A DNA stretch of 64,000 nucleotides. Source: Anaerobutyricum hallii DSM 3353. GTDB lineage: Bacteria > Bacillota > Clostridia > Lachnospirales > Lachnospiraceae. The DNA lies in the NCBI RefSeq assembly GCF_000173975.1, contig NZ_ACEP01000088.1, forward strand, positions 1-64,000. Reading direction: 5' to 3'. The notes beneath the pieces were generated by a model. That model saw only the letters and a program-made list of their open reading frames with translations, searched no databases and was not told the DNA's origin. Numbering within the stretch: position 1 is the stretch's first letter; the number at the start of each line of letters is the position of its first letter. A program made the translations under genes and the position numbers. This document shows, in pieces, positions 1-9,241 of the stretch.

Positions 1-45
1 AAAGGTAGTGGGTTTCCGCCTATGGCAAACGAAAGGATTTTATTT

Positions 46-69
46 ATGAAACAAAAAAGGTTTGCCTAG
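46..69 (+). other. Possible 7-codon ORF (MKQKRFA) running into a hairpin
   Basis: An AAAGGA ribosome site at 32-37 is followed by an ATG at 46 and a stop at 67-69, inside the start of the hairpin at 53-84. The initiation region strongly resembles the one in front of the real gene at 48012 (CGAAAGGATTTATTTATGAAA). It may be the remnant of a truncated gene start or chance. Low confidence. Confidence 0.15.
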
Positions 70-84
70 ACAGACAAACCTTTT
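53..84 (-). terminator. Terminator hairpin behind the tRNA-Glu genes
   Basis: A 10-bp perfect inverted repeat (AAAAGGTTTG / CAAACCTTTT) lies immediately downstream of the minus-strand tRNA at 93. On the minus strand it is followed by a T-rich run, so it reads as an intrinsic terminator for the tRNA transcripts. On the plus strand the following bases are A-rich, so it is not a good plus-strand terminator. Confidence 0.6.
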
Positions 85-92
85 AAAATAAA

Positions 93-164
93 TAGTCGAT
101 AGGGGAATCGAACCCCTGTTTTCGCCGTGAGAGGGCGACGTCTTAGCCGCTTGACCAATCGACC
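93..164 (-). tRNA. tRNA-Glu (anticodon CTC), copy 1
   Basis: Read on the minus strand, this 72-base stretch folds as a cloverleaf. The 7-bp acceptor stem is GGTCGAT/ATCGACT with a G-U first pair. The anticodon stem TCGCC/GGCGA encloses the loop CTCTCAC, giving anticodon CTC (codon GAG), and the T-arm is AGGGG-TTCGAAT-CCCCT. The discriminator is A and no CCA is encoded. The second copy at 243-314 is identical throughout the tRNA body. Confidence 0.95.
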
Positions 165-183
165 ATGTCGTTACGACTTGACT

Positions 184-212
184 ACTATATCACAAGTCAA
201 AGTGAAAATCAA
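184..212 (-). promoter_or_regulatory. Promoter of tRNA-Glu copy 1
   Basis: On the minus strand a -35 TTGATT (212-207) and a -10 TATAGT (189-184) are separated by 17 bases, about 20 bases before the tRNA 5' end. The neighbouring copy has the same layout, so each tRNA carries its own housekeeping-type promoter. Confidence 0.7.
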
Positions 213-242
213 GTACTTTTTTATTTTGTTTTAAAAAATAAA

Positions 243-314
243 TAGTCGATAGGGGAATCGAACCCCTGTTTTCGCCGTGAGAGGGCGACGTCTTAGCCGC
301 TTGACCAATCGACC
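243..314 (-). tRNA. tRNA-Glu (anticodon CTC), copy 2
   Basis: Second copy of the 72-base tRNA-Glu, with the same CTC anticodon and cloverleaf as the gene at 93-164. The flanks, including the promoter region, are similar but not identical, so the unit promoter plus tRNA was duplicated in tandem. The pair is divergent from miaB. Confidence 0.95.
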
Positions 315-333
315 ATATCGTTGCGACTTGTCT

Positions 334-362
334 AATATAGCACAGACAAAAATAAAAATCAA
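334..362 (-). promoter_or_regulatory. Promoter of tRNA-Glu copy 2
   Basis: Minus-strand -35 TTGATT (362-357) and -10 TATATT (339-334) with a 17-base spacer, about 20 bases before the tRNA. Confidence 0.7.
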
Positions 363-373
363 GTACTTTTTTC

Positions 374-402
374 TTGAAAAATAAAAAAAGTTATCCTATA
401 AT
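374..402 (+). promoter_or_regulatory. Promoter of miaB-mutS
   Basis: -35 TTGAAA (374-379), a 17-base spacer and a perfect -10 TATAAT (397-402), followed by a roughly 45-base leader, a GGAGG site at 439-443 and the miaB ATG at 457. It is back to back with the tRNA promoter. Confidence 0.75.
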
Positions 403-456
403 ATCTCTATCTGCGTAAAAAGTTGATTTTACACACTTGGAGGTTAAATAATTATA

Positions 457-1908
457 ATGACGAATATAAACTATGAATTAATTGATACGACCGCGCCTGC
501 ACCGGAACAGGAACCGGAGAGACAGCGGTATTTTATTGCAAAGTGTAGAGAGATTATAAAGGAAAGAGAATTAGAGATTGGACGTAAGCTGACATTCTAT
601 GATCAGACTTTTGGATGCCAGATGAATTTTAAGGATTCTGAGAAGTTAAATGGTATTCTTGAGGATATCGGTTATGTGAAAGCGGACACAGAAAAGGCTG
701 ACTTTGTCTACTATAATACTTGTACAGTTCGTGAGAATGCGAATGTTCGTGTTTATGGAAGACTTGGTGCTTTAAAGAATTATAAAAAGAAGAATCCAGA
801 GATGGTTATTGCCATGTGTGGCTGTATGATGCAGGAGCCGGAGGAACAGGAAAAGGTAAAGACAACATTCAAGTTTGTCGATGTGGTTTTTGGAACTCAC
901 AATATTTTTAAGCTGGCAGAGCTTTTATATGAATGCCTTTCTGGAAGAAAGAGAGTATTTGATGTCTGGGAGAAGACAGACCAGATTATTGAGGACCTGC
1001 CAAGTGACCGTAAGTTTGGATTTAAGGCTGGCGTAAATATTATGTTTGGCTGTAATAACTTCTGTAGTTACTGTATCGTTCCTTATGTAAGAGGAAGAGA
1101 GCGAAGCAGAAAGCCGGAAGATATTGTAGCAGAGGTGAAGAAGTTAGCATCCGAGGGTGTTGTGGAAGTCATGCTTCTTGGACAGAATGTAAACTCCTAT
1201 GGTAAGAACTTGGAGAATCCAATCAGTTTTGCAAAGCTTCTTACAATGGTAGAAGAGGTAGAGGGAATCGAGAGAATTCGTTTTATGACTTCTCATCCAA
1301 AGGATTTGTCTGATGAGCTTATTGAGGTAATGGCACATTCCAAGAAGATTTGTAAGCATCTTCATTTGCCAGTACAGTCAGGAAGCAGTCGTATTTTGAA
1401 GTTAATGAATAGAAAATATACAAAAGAGCATTATCTTGAGCTGGTAGATAAGATTCGTACCGCTGTGCCTGATATTGCGATTACAACAGATATTATCGTA
1501 GGTTTTCCGGGAGAAACAGAGGAAGATTTTCAGGAGACACTTGATGTCGTGAGAAAGGCAAAATACGATAGTGCATTTACCTTTATTTATTCTAAACGTT
1601 CTGGAACTCCGGCGGCAAAAATGCCAGACCAGGTGCCAGACGATGTGGTACATGAAAGATTTGACCGCTTATTAAAAGTAGTAAATGAGGCGGCAAAAGA
1701 GCAAAATGGTAAGCTTACTGGTAATACAGAACTGGTGTTAGTAGAAGAAATTGATGAGAAAGATGATACAATGGTTACCGGAAGATTATCTAATAACAGC
1801 GTCGTACATTTTAAGGGAGATGCTTCTTTAATTGGAAAGATTGTTCCTGTTGTATTAGAGGAATCCAAAGGATTCTATTATCTGGGGAGGTTGAGCGTCA
1901 ATGGCTAA
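457..1908 (+). CDS. miaB: tRNA-2-methylthio-N6-dimethylallyladenosine synthase MiaB
   Basis: A radical SAM methylthiotransferase that adds the 2-methylthio group to i6A37 of tRNAs reading U-starting codons. The 483-residue protein has the N-terminal [4Fe-4S] cysteines at about 54, 89 and 123, the radical SAM triad C199-x3-C203-x2-C206 (GCNNFCSYC), and a C-terminal TRAM-like region. An extra N-terminal stretch of about 40 residues precedes the MTTase domain, as is common in Clostridia. It overlaps mutS by 8 bases, so the two are co-transcribed. MiaA, which makes its substrate i6A37, is encoded 5 kb downstream. The start is set by GGAGG 13 bases upstream. Confidence 0.95.
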   Translation: MTNINYELIDTTAPAPEQEPERQRYFIAKCREIIKERELEIGRKLTFYDQTFGCQMNFKDSEKLNGILEDIGYVKADTEKADFVYYNTCTVRENANVRVYGRLGALKNYKKKNPEMVIAMCGCMMQEPEEQEKVKTTFKFVDVVFGTHNIFKLAELLYECLSGRKRVFDVWEKTDQIIEDLPSDRKFGFKAGVNIMFGCNNFCSYCIVPYVRGRERSRKPEDIVAEVKKLASEGVVEVMLLGQNVNSYGKNLENPISFAKLLTMVEEVEGIERIRFMTSHPKDLSDELIEVMAHSKKICKHLHLPVQSGSSRILKLMNRKYTKEHYLELVDKIRTAVPDIAITTDIIVGFPGETEEDFQETLDVVRKAKYDSAFTFIYSKRSGTPAAKMPDQVPDDVVHERFDRLLKVVNEAAKEQNGKLTGNTELVLVEEIDEKDDTMVTGRLSNNSVVHFKGDASLIGKIVPVVLEESKGFYYLGRLSVNG

Positions 1909-4531
1909 ACTAACTCCAATGATGGAACAGTATTTCCAGATAAAGAATAAATATAAAGATTGTATTTTGTTTTACCGTCTGGGAGATTTCTATGAAATGT
2001 TTTATGAGGATGCGCTTACCGCGTCAAGAGAGTTAGAGATCACTCTTACTGGGAAAAATTGTGGCCAGGAAGAAAAGGCGCCTATGTGCGGGGTGCCTTT
2101 CCATTCCTGTGAACCATATATTAATAAGTTAGTAGAGAAAGGATTTCGTGTTGCCATCTGTGAGCAGGTGGAGGATCCAAAGGCTGCCAAAGGAATTGTA
2201 AAGAGGGATGTTATCCGTGTAGTTACACCGGGAACCAATGTTATGACCCAGAGCCTTGATGAGTCAAAAAATAATTTCATTATGAGTGTGTTCTGTGAAG
2301 ATGACCTGTTCGGAATCGGTGTGTGTGATTTGTCTACCGGTGAATTTCGAACAACGCAGGTTGAACATCAGGACGCACTTTTTGATGAGATGAATAAGTT
2401 CCAGCCATCAGAGATTATCTGCAATGATGCATTTTGTATCTGCGGCATGGACTTTGACTTTATCAAGGATAAGGTCGGCGCAGTTATTTCTCCGGTTGCA
2501 AGTTATTATTTTGAAAAAGATAATTGTGAAATGTTAATTAAAGAACAGTATAATCTTGCGAATTTAGAAGGAATCGGTCTTACGGATTATCCGTTTGGTG
2601 TGATTGCAAGTGGTGCGTTATTACAGTATCTTCATGAAACTCAGAAGAATTCTCTTTCACATTTAATGGAATTAAAAGTGTATTCCACAGAAAATTATAT
2701 GGTGATCGATAGTTCTACGAGAAGAAACTTAGAGCTTTGTGAGACGTTGAGAGAAAAAGGAAAAAAAGGAAGTCTTTTGTGGGTGCTTGATAAGACAAAA
2801 ACAGCGATGGGAGCGAGAATGCTCCGTAAGATGATCGAACAGCCACTGATTCATAAAACAGCGATTCAGGACAGACTGGATGCGGTGGAAATGTTAAAAG
2901 ATAATCTTATGGCGCGTGAAGAACTTCGTGAGTACATGAATTCTATCTATGATCTAGAGCGTCTTACAATGAAAGTAAGTTATCGCAGTGCGAACCCAAG
3001 AGACTTGATTTCTTTTAAGACATCGATTCAGTATCTGCCATATATCAAGGATATTCTTGCACAGTTCAGTAAAGGGGTTCTTGCTAAAATGGCCGGGGAT
3101 TTGGATACATTAGAAGATCTTCATGAGTTACTGGAGGCATCAATTGAGGAAGACCCACCAATCCCAATCAAGGAAGGCGGCATCATCAAAGAAGGATTTG
3201 ATGAGGAAATTGATCATTTGAAGAAGGCAAAGACCGATGGAAAAACCTGGCTTGCCGAGTTAGAAGAACGAGAGCGTGAAAAGACAGGAATTAAAAATCT
3301 CCGTGTGCGTTATAATAAAGTGTTTGGCTATTATATAGAGGTAACCAATTCTTATAAAGATTTAGTGCCAGAGTACTATATTCGCCGTCAGACACTTGCC
3401 AATGCAGAACGTTATACAACAGAAGAACTGTCCGAACTTGCAAGAACGATTCTTGGAGCGGAAGATAGGTTGTACGCTTTAGAATATGAGACCTATGTGG
3501 CAATCCGTGAAAAACTTGCTGCTGAGATGGAGCGAATCCAGAAGACAGCAAGTGTGATTGCATGGACAGACGTGTTTGCTTCTCTTGCGCTTGTCGCAGA
3601 GACAAACCAGTATGTAAGACCAACACTGAATCAGAGAGGAGTTATCGACATTAAAGATGGCCGCCATCCAGTTGTAGAAAAAATGATGTCTGGGGAACTT
3701 TTTGTGGCCAATGATACGCTGCTTGACCATAAAAAGAATCGTGTGGATATTATTACCGGACCGAATATGGCAGGAAAGTCTACCTATATGAGACAGACTG
3801 CGCTTATCGTACTGATGGCACAGATTGGTTCTTTTGTTCCGGCAAAGTCTGCTAACATTGGTCTCGTGGACCGTATTTTCACAAGAGTAGGTGCCTCTGA
3901 TGACTTAGCGTCTGGGCAGAGTACCTTTATGGTGGAAATGAGTGAGGTTGCCAATATTTTGCGTCATGCGACAAAGGACAGTCTCCTGATTCTTGATGAA
4001 ATCGGACGAGGAACAAGTACTTTTGATGGACTTTCTATTGCGTGGGCAGTTGTAGAGTACATAGCTGGTTCTTCACTATCTGGTGCGAAAACACTATTTG
4101 CGACTCACTATCATGAACTTACTGAATTAGAAGGTAAGCTTCCAGGTGTTAATAATTACTGCATTGCCGTACAGGAAAAAGGTGATACGATTATTTTCCT
4201 GCGTAAGATTATTAAGGGAAGTGCTGATAAGAGTTATGGTATTCAGGTTGCCAAGCTTGCAGGCGTTCCAGAAGTTGTTATAGAAAGAGCAAAAGAAATC
4301 GCAGCAGAACTAGAAGAGTCTGATATTACAGCGAATACAAAAAATATTGGAAAGAAACATACAGAAGAGGTAGAACCAGTACAGATTTCCCTGTTTGATA
4401 CGATGGGAATGGTTGCGGAACAGCCAAAGAAAAGTGAAGTAGAAGAAACATTGAAGAAGTTAGATATCAGTAATATGACACCGATGGAAGCAATGAATCA
4501 GCTTTACGAGTTGCAGAAGAAGTGTAAGTAA
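1901..4531 (+). CDS. mutS: DNA mismatch repair protein MutS
   Basis: A mismatch-recognition ATPase that starts methyl-independent mismatch repair with MutL. Its 876 residues are the usual length for MutS1. The mismatch-reading motif is Phe30-x-Glu32 (GDFYEMF), the Walker A is at about 620-627 (GPNMAGKS), and the Walker B is Asp699-Glu700 (LDEIGRGTSTFDG). The C-terminal tail after the ATPase domain ends in a short helical region. The start codon lies inside the end of miaB (8-base overlap). mutL follows after a 136-base gap. Confidence 0.97.
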   Translation: MAKLTPMMEQYFQIKNKYKDCILFYRLGDFYEMFYEDALTASRELEITLTGKNCGQEEKAPMCGVPFHSCEPYINKLVEKGFRVAICEQVEDPKAAKGIVKRDVIRVVTPGTNVMTQSLDESKNNFIMSVFCEDDLFGIGVCDLSTGEFRTTQVEHQDALFDEMNKFQPSEIICNDAFCICGMDFDFIKDKVGAVISPVASYYFEKDNCEMLIKEQYNLANLEGIGLTDYPFGVIASGALLQYLHETQKNSLSHLMELKVYSTENYMVIDSSTRRNLELCETLREKGKKGSLLWVLDKTKTAMGARMLRKMIEQPLIHKTAIQDRLDAVEMLKDNLMAREELREYMNSIYDLERLTMKVSYRSANPRDLISFKTSIQYLPYIKDILAQFSKGVLAKMAGDLDTLEDLHELLEASIEEDPPIPIKEGGIIKEGFDEEIDHLKKAKTDGKTWLAELEEREREKTGIKNLRVRYNKVFGYYIEVTNSYKDLVPEYYIRRQTLANAERYTTEELSELARTILGAEDRLYALEYETYVAIREKLAAEMERIQKTASVIAWTDVFASLALVAETNQYVRPTLNQRGVIDIKDGRHPVVEKMMSGELFVANDTLLDHKKNRVDIITGPNMAGKSTYMRQTALIVLMAQIGSFVPAKSANIGLVDRIFTRVGASDDLASGQSTFMVEMSEVANILRHATKDSLLILDEIGRGTSTFDGLSIAWAVVEYIAGSSLSGAKTLFATHYHELTELEGKLPGVNNYCIAVQEKGDTIIFLRKIIKGSADKSYGIQVAKLAGVPEVVIERAKEIAAELEESDITANTKNIGKKHTEEVEPVQISLFDTMGMVAEQPKKSEVEETLKKLDISNMTPMEAMNQLYELQKKCK

Positions 4532-4667
4532 ATTGACTGTTACATAGTATGTTTATTCCCTAATACAAACATAGTGATATATCTATAATAATGAATGCAT
4601 TGAGATCATAAAAATAAAAAGTGATGGAATAATAGAGAAAAGATAGAAATGTCAGAAGGGAGAAATT

Positions 4668-6863
4668 ATGCCAGAGATAAGAGTTCTTGACCAGAGTACG
4701 ATTAATCAGATTGCTGCCGGAGAAGTTGTTGAACGACCGTCCTCTATTGTAAAAGAGCTTGTGGAAAATGCTGTAGATGCCAACTCTACAGCAGTTACCG
4801 TAGAAATCAAAGGCGGCGGTATTGATTTTATACGAATTACAGATAACGGCTGCGGCATTGAGAAAGAACAGGTTCGAAAGGCTTTTCTTCCGCATGCGAC
4901 CAGCAAGATCCGCTCTGCGAGTGATTTAGAGACCGTTGTGTCTCTTGGTTTTCGAGGCGAAGCTTTATCGAGCATCGCATCGGTTGCCAAAGTAGAACTG
5001 GTAACGAAAACAGATGAAGGAATTTCTGGTATTCGCTATGTGATAGAGGGTGGAGAAGAAAAGAGCTATGATGAAATTGGATGTCCTGAAGGAACCACTT
5101 TTATCATCCGTAATCTTTTCTTTAACACACCGGCAAGAAGAAAGTTCTTAAAATCAAAAATGACCGAGGCAGGTTATGTAGAATCCTTTATCCAGCGTCT
5201 TGCCTTGAGCCATCCAGATATTTCTTTTAAGTTTATCTGTGATAATAAAAATAAAATATCTACTTCCGGTAACGGAAATCTAAAAGATGTGATCTACAAC
5301 ATTTTCGGAAGAGATGTGGCGATGAATCTTCTTCCTGTAAAGGGAAATGAAAACGGAATTCTGGTAGACGGTTATATCGGAAAGCCGGTTATTTCCCGAG
5401 GAAATCGAAATTATGAGAATTATTTTGTAAACGGCCGTTATCTGAAAAATAATATCATCAGCAAGGCGATTGAGGAAGGTTATAAAGGACATGCAATGGT
5501 GCATAAGTTCCCGTTTACAGCTTTAATGATTTCGATGGACCCGCATTGTTTTGATGCCAATGTTCACCCGGCAAAGATGGAGATGCGTTTTCGAAATGCG
5601 GAAGAACTATATTCCTCTGTGATGAGTGCAGTCCGAAGCAGCTTTGTAAAAAAAGAACTGATTCCAAAAGTAGGAATCGGTAATGATAAGAAAGAAAAAG
5701 AAAGCGTAAAGAAGATTCCAGAGCCATTCGAAAGAAAGAGACGGGCGATTGAAGAGCGTTTTTCCTCTCTCTCTCAAGAAAAGATTCGAGAGATTGAGAA
5801 GAGAAAAGAGCAGGGAGATGCTGCAGAGCAAAGGGTATCTGTTTTAGCAAAAAATAGTATGGAAAATAATGTGCGAGATTCTGTCCAGGGCAATGACGGG
5901 AATAATGCACAAAATCCTATTCAAAATCCTGCCCAAAACACTACGGGAAATATGTCTGGAAGTGTTAATGGTTATTCAGGTGTACACGGTGAAAATTCAG
6001 AAAATGCAACAGAAATTTCAAATCGAAGAAGTTCGATAGAAGAAAGAATTGCCCGACTGCATGTCGGAGAGAACAACGCAATCAAAAAAGAGATTGATGA
6101 TGTGATTCCAAAATCAATGGATGAAAGTACTGCAAAAGCTGAAGAATATTCGGAAAGTGATGACAGACAAATAAAACAGGATAAAAAGCCAAGTGGACAG
6201 AAAGAACTCCTGAAAGAAGCAGATACTTACGGAAAAGGCACCCAAATGAGCTTCGCCGATGTTCCGCTCCTTTCCGAAGAAGCCCGTCCAAAGCACCGTA
6301 TCATCGGGCAGGTGTTCCGCACCTACTGGCTGGTAGAATTTGATGAGAAGCTGTTTTTTGTAGATCAGCATGCGGCACATGAAAAGGTAATGTATGAGAA
6401 GTTAAAGAAAGATTTGGAAAATAATACAATTGTCCAGCAGATGGTTGCCCCTCCGGTCATTCTTACTTTTAGCATAAAAGAACAGCAGAAGTTTAAGATT
6501 TGTGAAGAATCTTTCAAAAAACTTGGATTTCTTATTGAAGAATTCGGCGGAAACGAGTATTGTATTCGTGGGGTTCCGGCGAATCTGCTCGGAATTGACC
6601 CGCAGGAGCTGTTTATCGAAATTTTTGACCAGATAGAGGAAAACAGTGGTAAGATGAATTTAGAAATGATCACAGACAGATTGGCAACGATGGCTTGCAA
6701 GGCAGCCGTAAAGGGTAATACAGCCATGTCTTATCAGGAAATGGATGCACTGATGGATCAGCTTATGAAGCTCGATAATCCATATCAGTGTCCACATGGC
6801 CGTCCAACGATTATTTCTATGACAAAGTATGAATTAGAAAAAAAGTTTAAGCGAGTACAGTAG
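4668..6863 (+). CDS. mutL: DNA mismatch repair endonuclease MutL
   Basis: Couples MutS mismatch recognition to strand incision. The N-terminal GHKL ATPase has ELVENAVDA, DNGCGI and GFRGEAL. The C-terminal domain has the metal-dependent nicking motif DQHAAHE at about 566 plus ACKAAVKG and CPHGRPT, so this is the endonuclease type typical of bacteria without MutH. About 210 residues of low-complexity linker (about 330-540, rich in Asn, Gln, Glu and Lys) join the two domains, and the whole is 731 residues. A GAAGGGAG site precedes the ATG. miaA begins about 12 bases after the stop. Confidence 0.96.
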   Translation: MPEIRVLDQSTINQIAAGEVVERPSSIVKELVENAVDANSTAVTVEIKGGGIDFIRITDNGCGIEKEQVRKAFLPHATSKIRSASDLETVVSLGFRGEALSSIASVAKVELVTKTDEGISGIRYVIEGGEEKSYDEIGCPEGTTFIIRNLFFNTPARRKFLKSKMTEAGYVESFIQRLALSHPDISFKFICDNKNKISTSGNGNLKDVIYNIFGRDVAMNLLPVKGNENGILVDGYIGKPVISRGNRNYENYFVNGRYLKNNIISKAIEEGYKGHAMVHKFPFTALMISMDPHCFDANVHPAKMEMRFRNAEELYSSVMSAVRSSFVKKELIPKVGIGNDKKEKESVKKIPEPFERKRRAIEERFSSLSQEKIREIEKRKEQGDAAEQRVSVLAKNSMENNVRDSVQGNDGNNAQNPIQNPAQNTTGNMSGSVNGYSGVHGENSENATEISNRRSSIEERIARLHVGENNAIKKEIDDVIPKSMDESTAKAEEYSESDDRQIKQDKKPSGQKELLKEADTYGKGTQMSFADVPLLSEEARPKHRIIGQVFRTYWLVEFDEKLFFVDQHAAHEKVMYEKLKKDLENNTIVQQMVAPPVILTFSIKEQQKFKICEESFKKLGFLIEEFGGNEYCIRGVPANLLGIDPQELFIEIFDQIEENSGKMNLEMITDRLATMACKAAVKGNTAMSYQEMDALMDQLMKLDNPYQCPHGRPTIISMTKYELEKKFKRVQ

Positions 6864-6875
6864 AGGGGGATGGTT

Positions 6876-7838
6876 GTGGAACAGAAAAAACCTCTTATTA
6901 TATTAACCGGACCGACAGCCGCCGGAAAGACAAAGCTTTCTATTGGTCTGGCAAAAAGTATTGGCGGAGAGATTATCAGTGCAGATTCCATGCAGGTGTA
7001 TAAAAAGATGGATATCGGTACAGCAAAGATTCGTCCGGAAGAAATGGACGGAGTGCCGCATTATCTGGTAGATGAATTTGATCCATCAGAAGAATTCAAC
7101 GTCGTTGTTTTTGTAGAAAGAGCGAAAGCTGCGATGGAGAAGATTTATGCTGCAGGTCATATCCCGATTATTGTCGGGGGAACTGGATTTTACATTCAGG
7201 CGTTGCTTTATGATATTGACTTTTCAGAGCATGAAGGAAAGGAGAGTTACCGAAAGGAATTAGAACAGCTTGCGAAAGAAAAAGGAAAAGAATATCTTTA
7301 CGAAATTCTTAAGGAAGTTGACCCGGAATATGCACAGATTGTACATTTTAATAATGTAAAAAGAGTAATCCGGGCACTCGAATACCATAAAGAGACCGGA
7401 CATAAGTTATCGGAGCATAATAAGGAACAAAGGCAGAAAGACTCCCCTTATAATTTTGCGTATTTTGTATTATATCACGATAGAGAAGTGCTGTATGACC
7501 GCATCAACAGACGTGTCGATCTGATGATGGAGGACGGGCTTCTTGAGGAAGTAAAAGGATTGATAGAAGAAGGATACACAAAGGATCTTGTATCCATGCA
7601 GGGACTTGGCTATAAAGAGTTTTTTGATTATTTTGATGGGGAGATGTCTTTAGAGGAGACTGTCGATAAAGTCAAAAGAGATACAAGACGTTTTGCAAAA
7701 AGACAGCTTACCTGGTTTCGACGGGAAAAAGAAGTTGTCTGGCTGAATAAAAAGGAATATGAACAGGAAAAGAACCTGCTTGATTCTGTTTTAAATATAA
7801 TAAAAGAGAAAGGAATCTGTAATGGAACAAAGAGATAA
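6876..7838 (+). CDS. miaA: tRNA dimethylallyltransferase MiaA
   Basis: Transfers the dimethylallyl group to A37 of tRNA, making the substrate of MiaB. Walker A GPTAAGKT lies near the N-terminus, followed by DSMQVYKKMDIGTAK, and the protein is 320 residues. I prefer the GTG at 6876 to the ATG at 6870, because the AGAGGGGG ribosome site abuts the ATG but is about 6 bases from the GTG. This also leaves the short N-terminus usual for MiaA. The 3' end overlaps the next gene by 17 bases. Confidence 0.95.
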   Translation: MEQKKPLIILTGPTAAGKTKLSIGLAKSIGGEIISADSMQVYKKMDIGTAKIRPEEMDGVPHYLVDEFDPSEEFNVVVFVERAKAAMEKIYAAGHIPIIVGGTGFYIQALLYDIDFSEHEGKESYRKELEQLAKEKGKEYLYEILKEVDPEYAQIVHFNNVKRVIRALEYHKETGHKLSEHNKEQRQKDSPYNFAYFVLYHDREVLYDRINRRVDLMMEDGLLEEVKGLIEEGYTKDLVSMQGLGYKEFFDYFDGEMSLEETVDKVKRDTRRFAKRQLTWFRREKEVVWLNKKEYEQEKNLLDSVLNIIKEKGICNGTKR

Positions 7839-9141
7839 GATACTGGAAGAGTATTATGCACAGATGGGAATCGCAAAGCCGGTCTACGACTTTTGCATGA
7901 AAGTAGAGGAAGAATTAAAAGACCGCTTTTTATCTATAGATAAAACTGCAGAATGTAATCAGATGAAGGTGCTCCGTGCGATGCAGAAAAATCATTTAAG
8001 TGAGGCTTGCTTTGCACCGACAACTGGCTATGGATATAATGATATTGGAAGAGAGACATTAGAAAAGATTTATGCTGATGTATTTGGAACAGAAGATGCA
8101 TTGGTAAGACCACAGATTACCTGTGGAACACATGCGCTTGCGCTTGCATTAATGAGCCAGCTTAGACCAGGAGATGAACTGTTATCCCCTGTAGGCAAGC
8201 CATATGATACGTTGGAAGAAGTTATAGGGATTCGTCCGTCCAATGGCTCTCTTGCAGAATATGGCATCAGTTACCATCAGGTAGATTTGCTGCCAGATGG
8301 TGAGTTTGACTGGGATGGTATTGAGAAGGCATTAAATGAAAAAACAAAGCTTGTTACTATTCAGCGTTCCAAAGGCTATGCCTCCCGCCCGACTCTTTCT
8401 GTAAAAAGAATTGGAGAGTTGATTCATTTTATTAAGGAAAGAAAACCAGATGTACTCTGTATGGTAGATAACTGTTATGGAGAGTTCGTTGAGATTGAGG
8501 AACCATCACAGGTAGGAGCAGACTTGATTGTCGGTTCTCTGATTAAGAATCCAGGTGGCGGACTTGCTCCGATCGGCGGTTATCTTTGTGGAACAAAGGA
8601 ATGTATCGACAGGGCAGCTTACCGTCTGACTTCTCCTGGACTTGGCAAAGAGGTGGGAGCAACGCTTGGCGTTACAACTTCACTTACACAGGGACTTTTC
8701 TTAGCACCAACAGTTGTAAAGGGCGCGTTAAAGGGTGCGGTTTTTGCGGCAAATATTTATGAAAAGTTAGGATTTAAAGTAATTCCTGACAGCAAGGAGA
8801 GCCGTCATGATATTATTCAGGAAGTAGAATTCCATGATCCAGAACTTATGGTAGCTTTCTGTGAGGGAATTCAGGCGGCCGCACCGGTAGACAGTTTTGT
8901 TCGTCCAGAACCGTGGGATATGCCAGGATATGATGCACAGGTAATTATGGCTGCGGGAGCATTTGTTTCCGGTTCCTCGATTGAACTTAGTGCAGATGGT
9001 CCGATGAAAGAACCATATGCCGTTTATTTCCAGGGCGGACTTACATGGGAACATGCCAAATATGGAATTATGATGTCTCTGCAAAAAATATATGAGACAG
9101 GAAAACTTAAAAATATCTTAATAAATGACACAGAAAGTTAA
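7822..9141 (+). CDS. Methionine gamma-lyase family / aluminium-resistance-type PLP protein
   Basis: A 439-residue fold-type I PLP enzyme of the family usually annotated methionine gamma-lyase family or aluminium resistance protein (YnbB-like). The likely PLP-binding lysine is in GSLIKNPGGGLAP, preceded by an Asp-containing DNCYGEFVE stretch. The true substrate of this family is not established, so the lyase name is by similarity only. It overlaps miaA by 17 bases, a conserved neighbourhood in Firmicutes. No hfq lies between the two genes here. Confidence 0.85.
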   Translation: MEQRDKILEEYYAQMGIAKPVYDFCMKVEEELKDRFLSIDKTAECNQMKVLRAMQKNHLSEACFAPTTGYGYNDIGRETLEKIYADVFGTEDALVRPQITCGTHALALALMSQLRPGDELLSPVGKPYDTLEEVIGIRPSNGSLAEYGISYHQVDLLPDGEFDWDGIEKALNEKTKLVTIQRSKGYASRPTLSVKRIGELIHFIKERKPDVLCMVDNCYGEFVEIEEPSQVGADLIVGSLIKNPGGGLAPIGGYLCGTKECIDRAAYRLTSPGLGKEVGATLGVTTSLTQGLFLAPTVVKGALKGAVFAANIYEKLGFKVIPDSKESRHDIIQEVEFHDPELMVAFCEGIQAAAPVDSFVRPEPWDMPGYDAQVIMAAGAFVSGSSIELSADGPMKEPYAVYFQGGLTWEHAKYGIMMSLQKIYETGKLKNILINDTES

Positions 9142-9241
9142 CGAAACCTACCCTTGAACCCTATATACAAAAGTTTGTTTTTATGGTAAAATATTTTCAA
9201 TCAGCGTGTCCGTGTCTGGAGAGAATTCAGGAGGGACCAAT

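Noticed and set aside
1144-1868. Several minus-strand frames inside miaB
   Set aside because: They lack ribosome sites, have atypical composition and mirror the codon pattern of the plus-strand gene.
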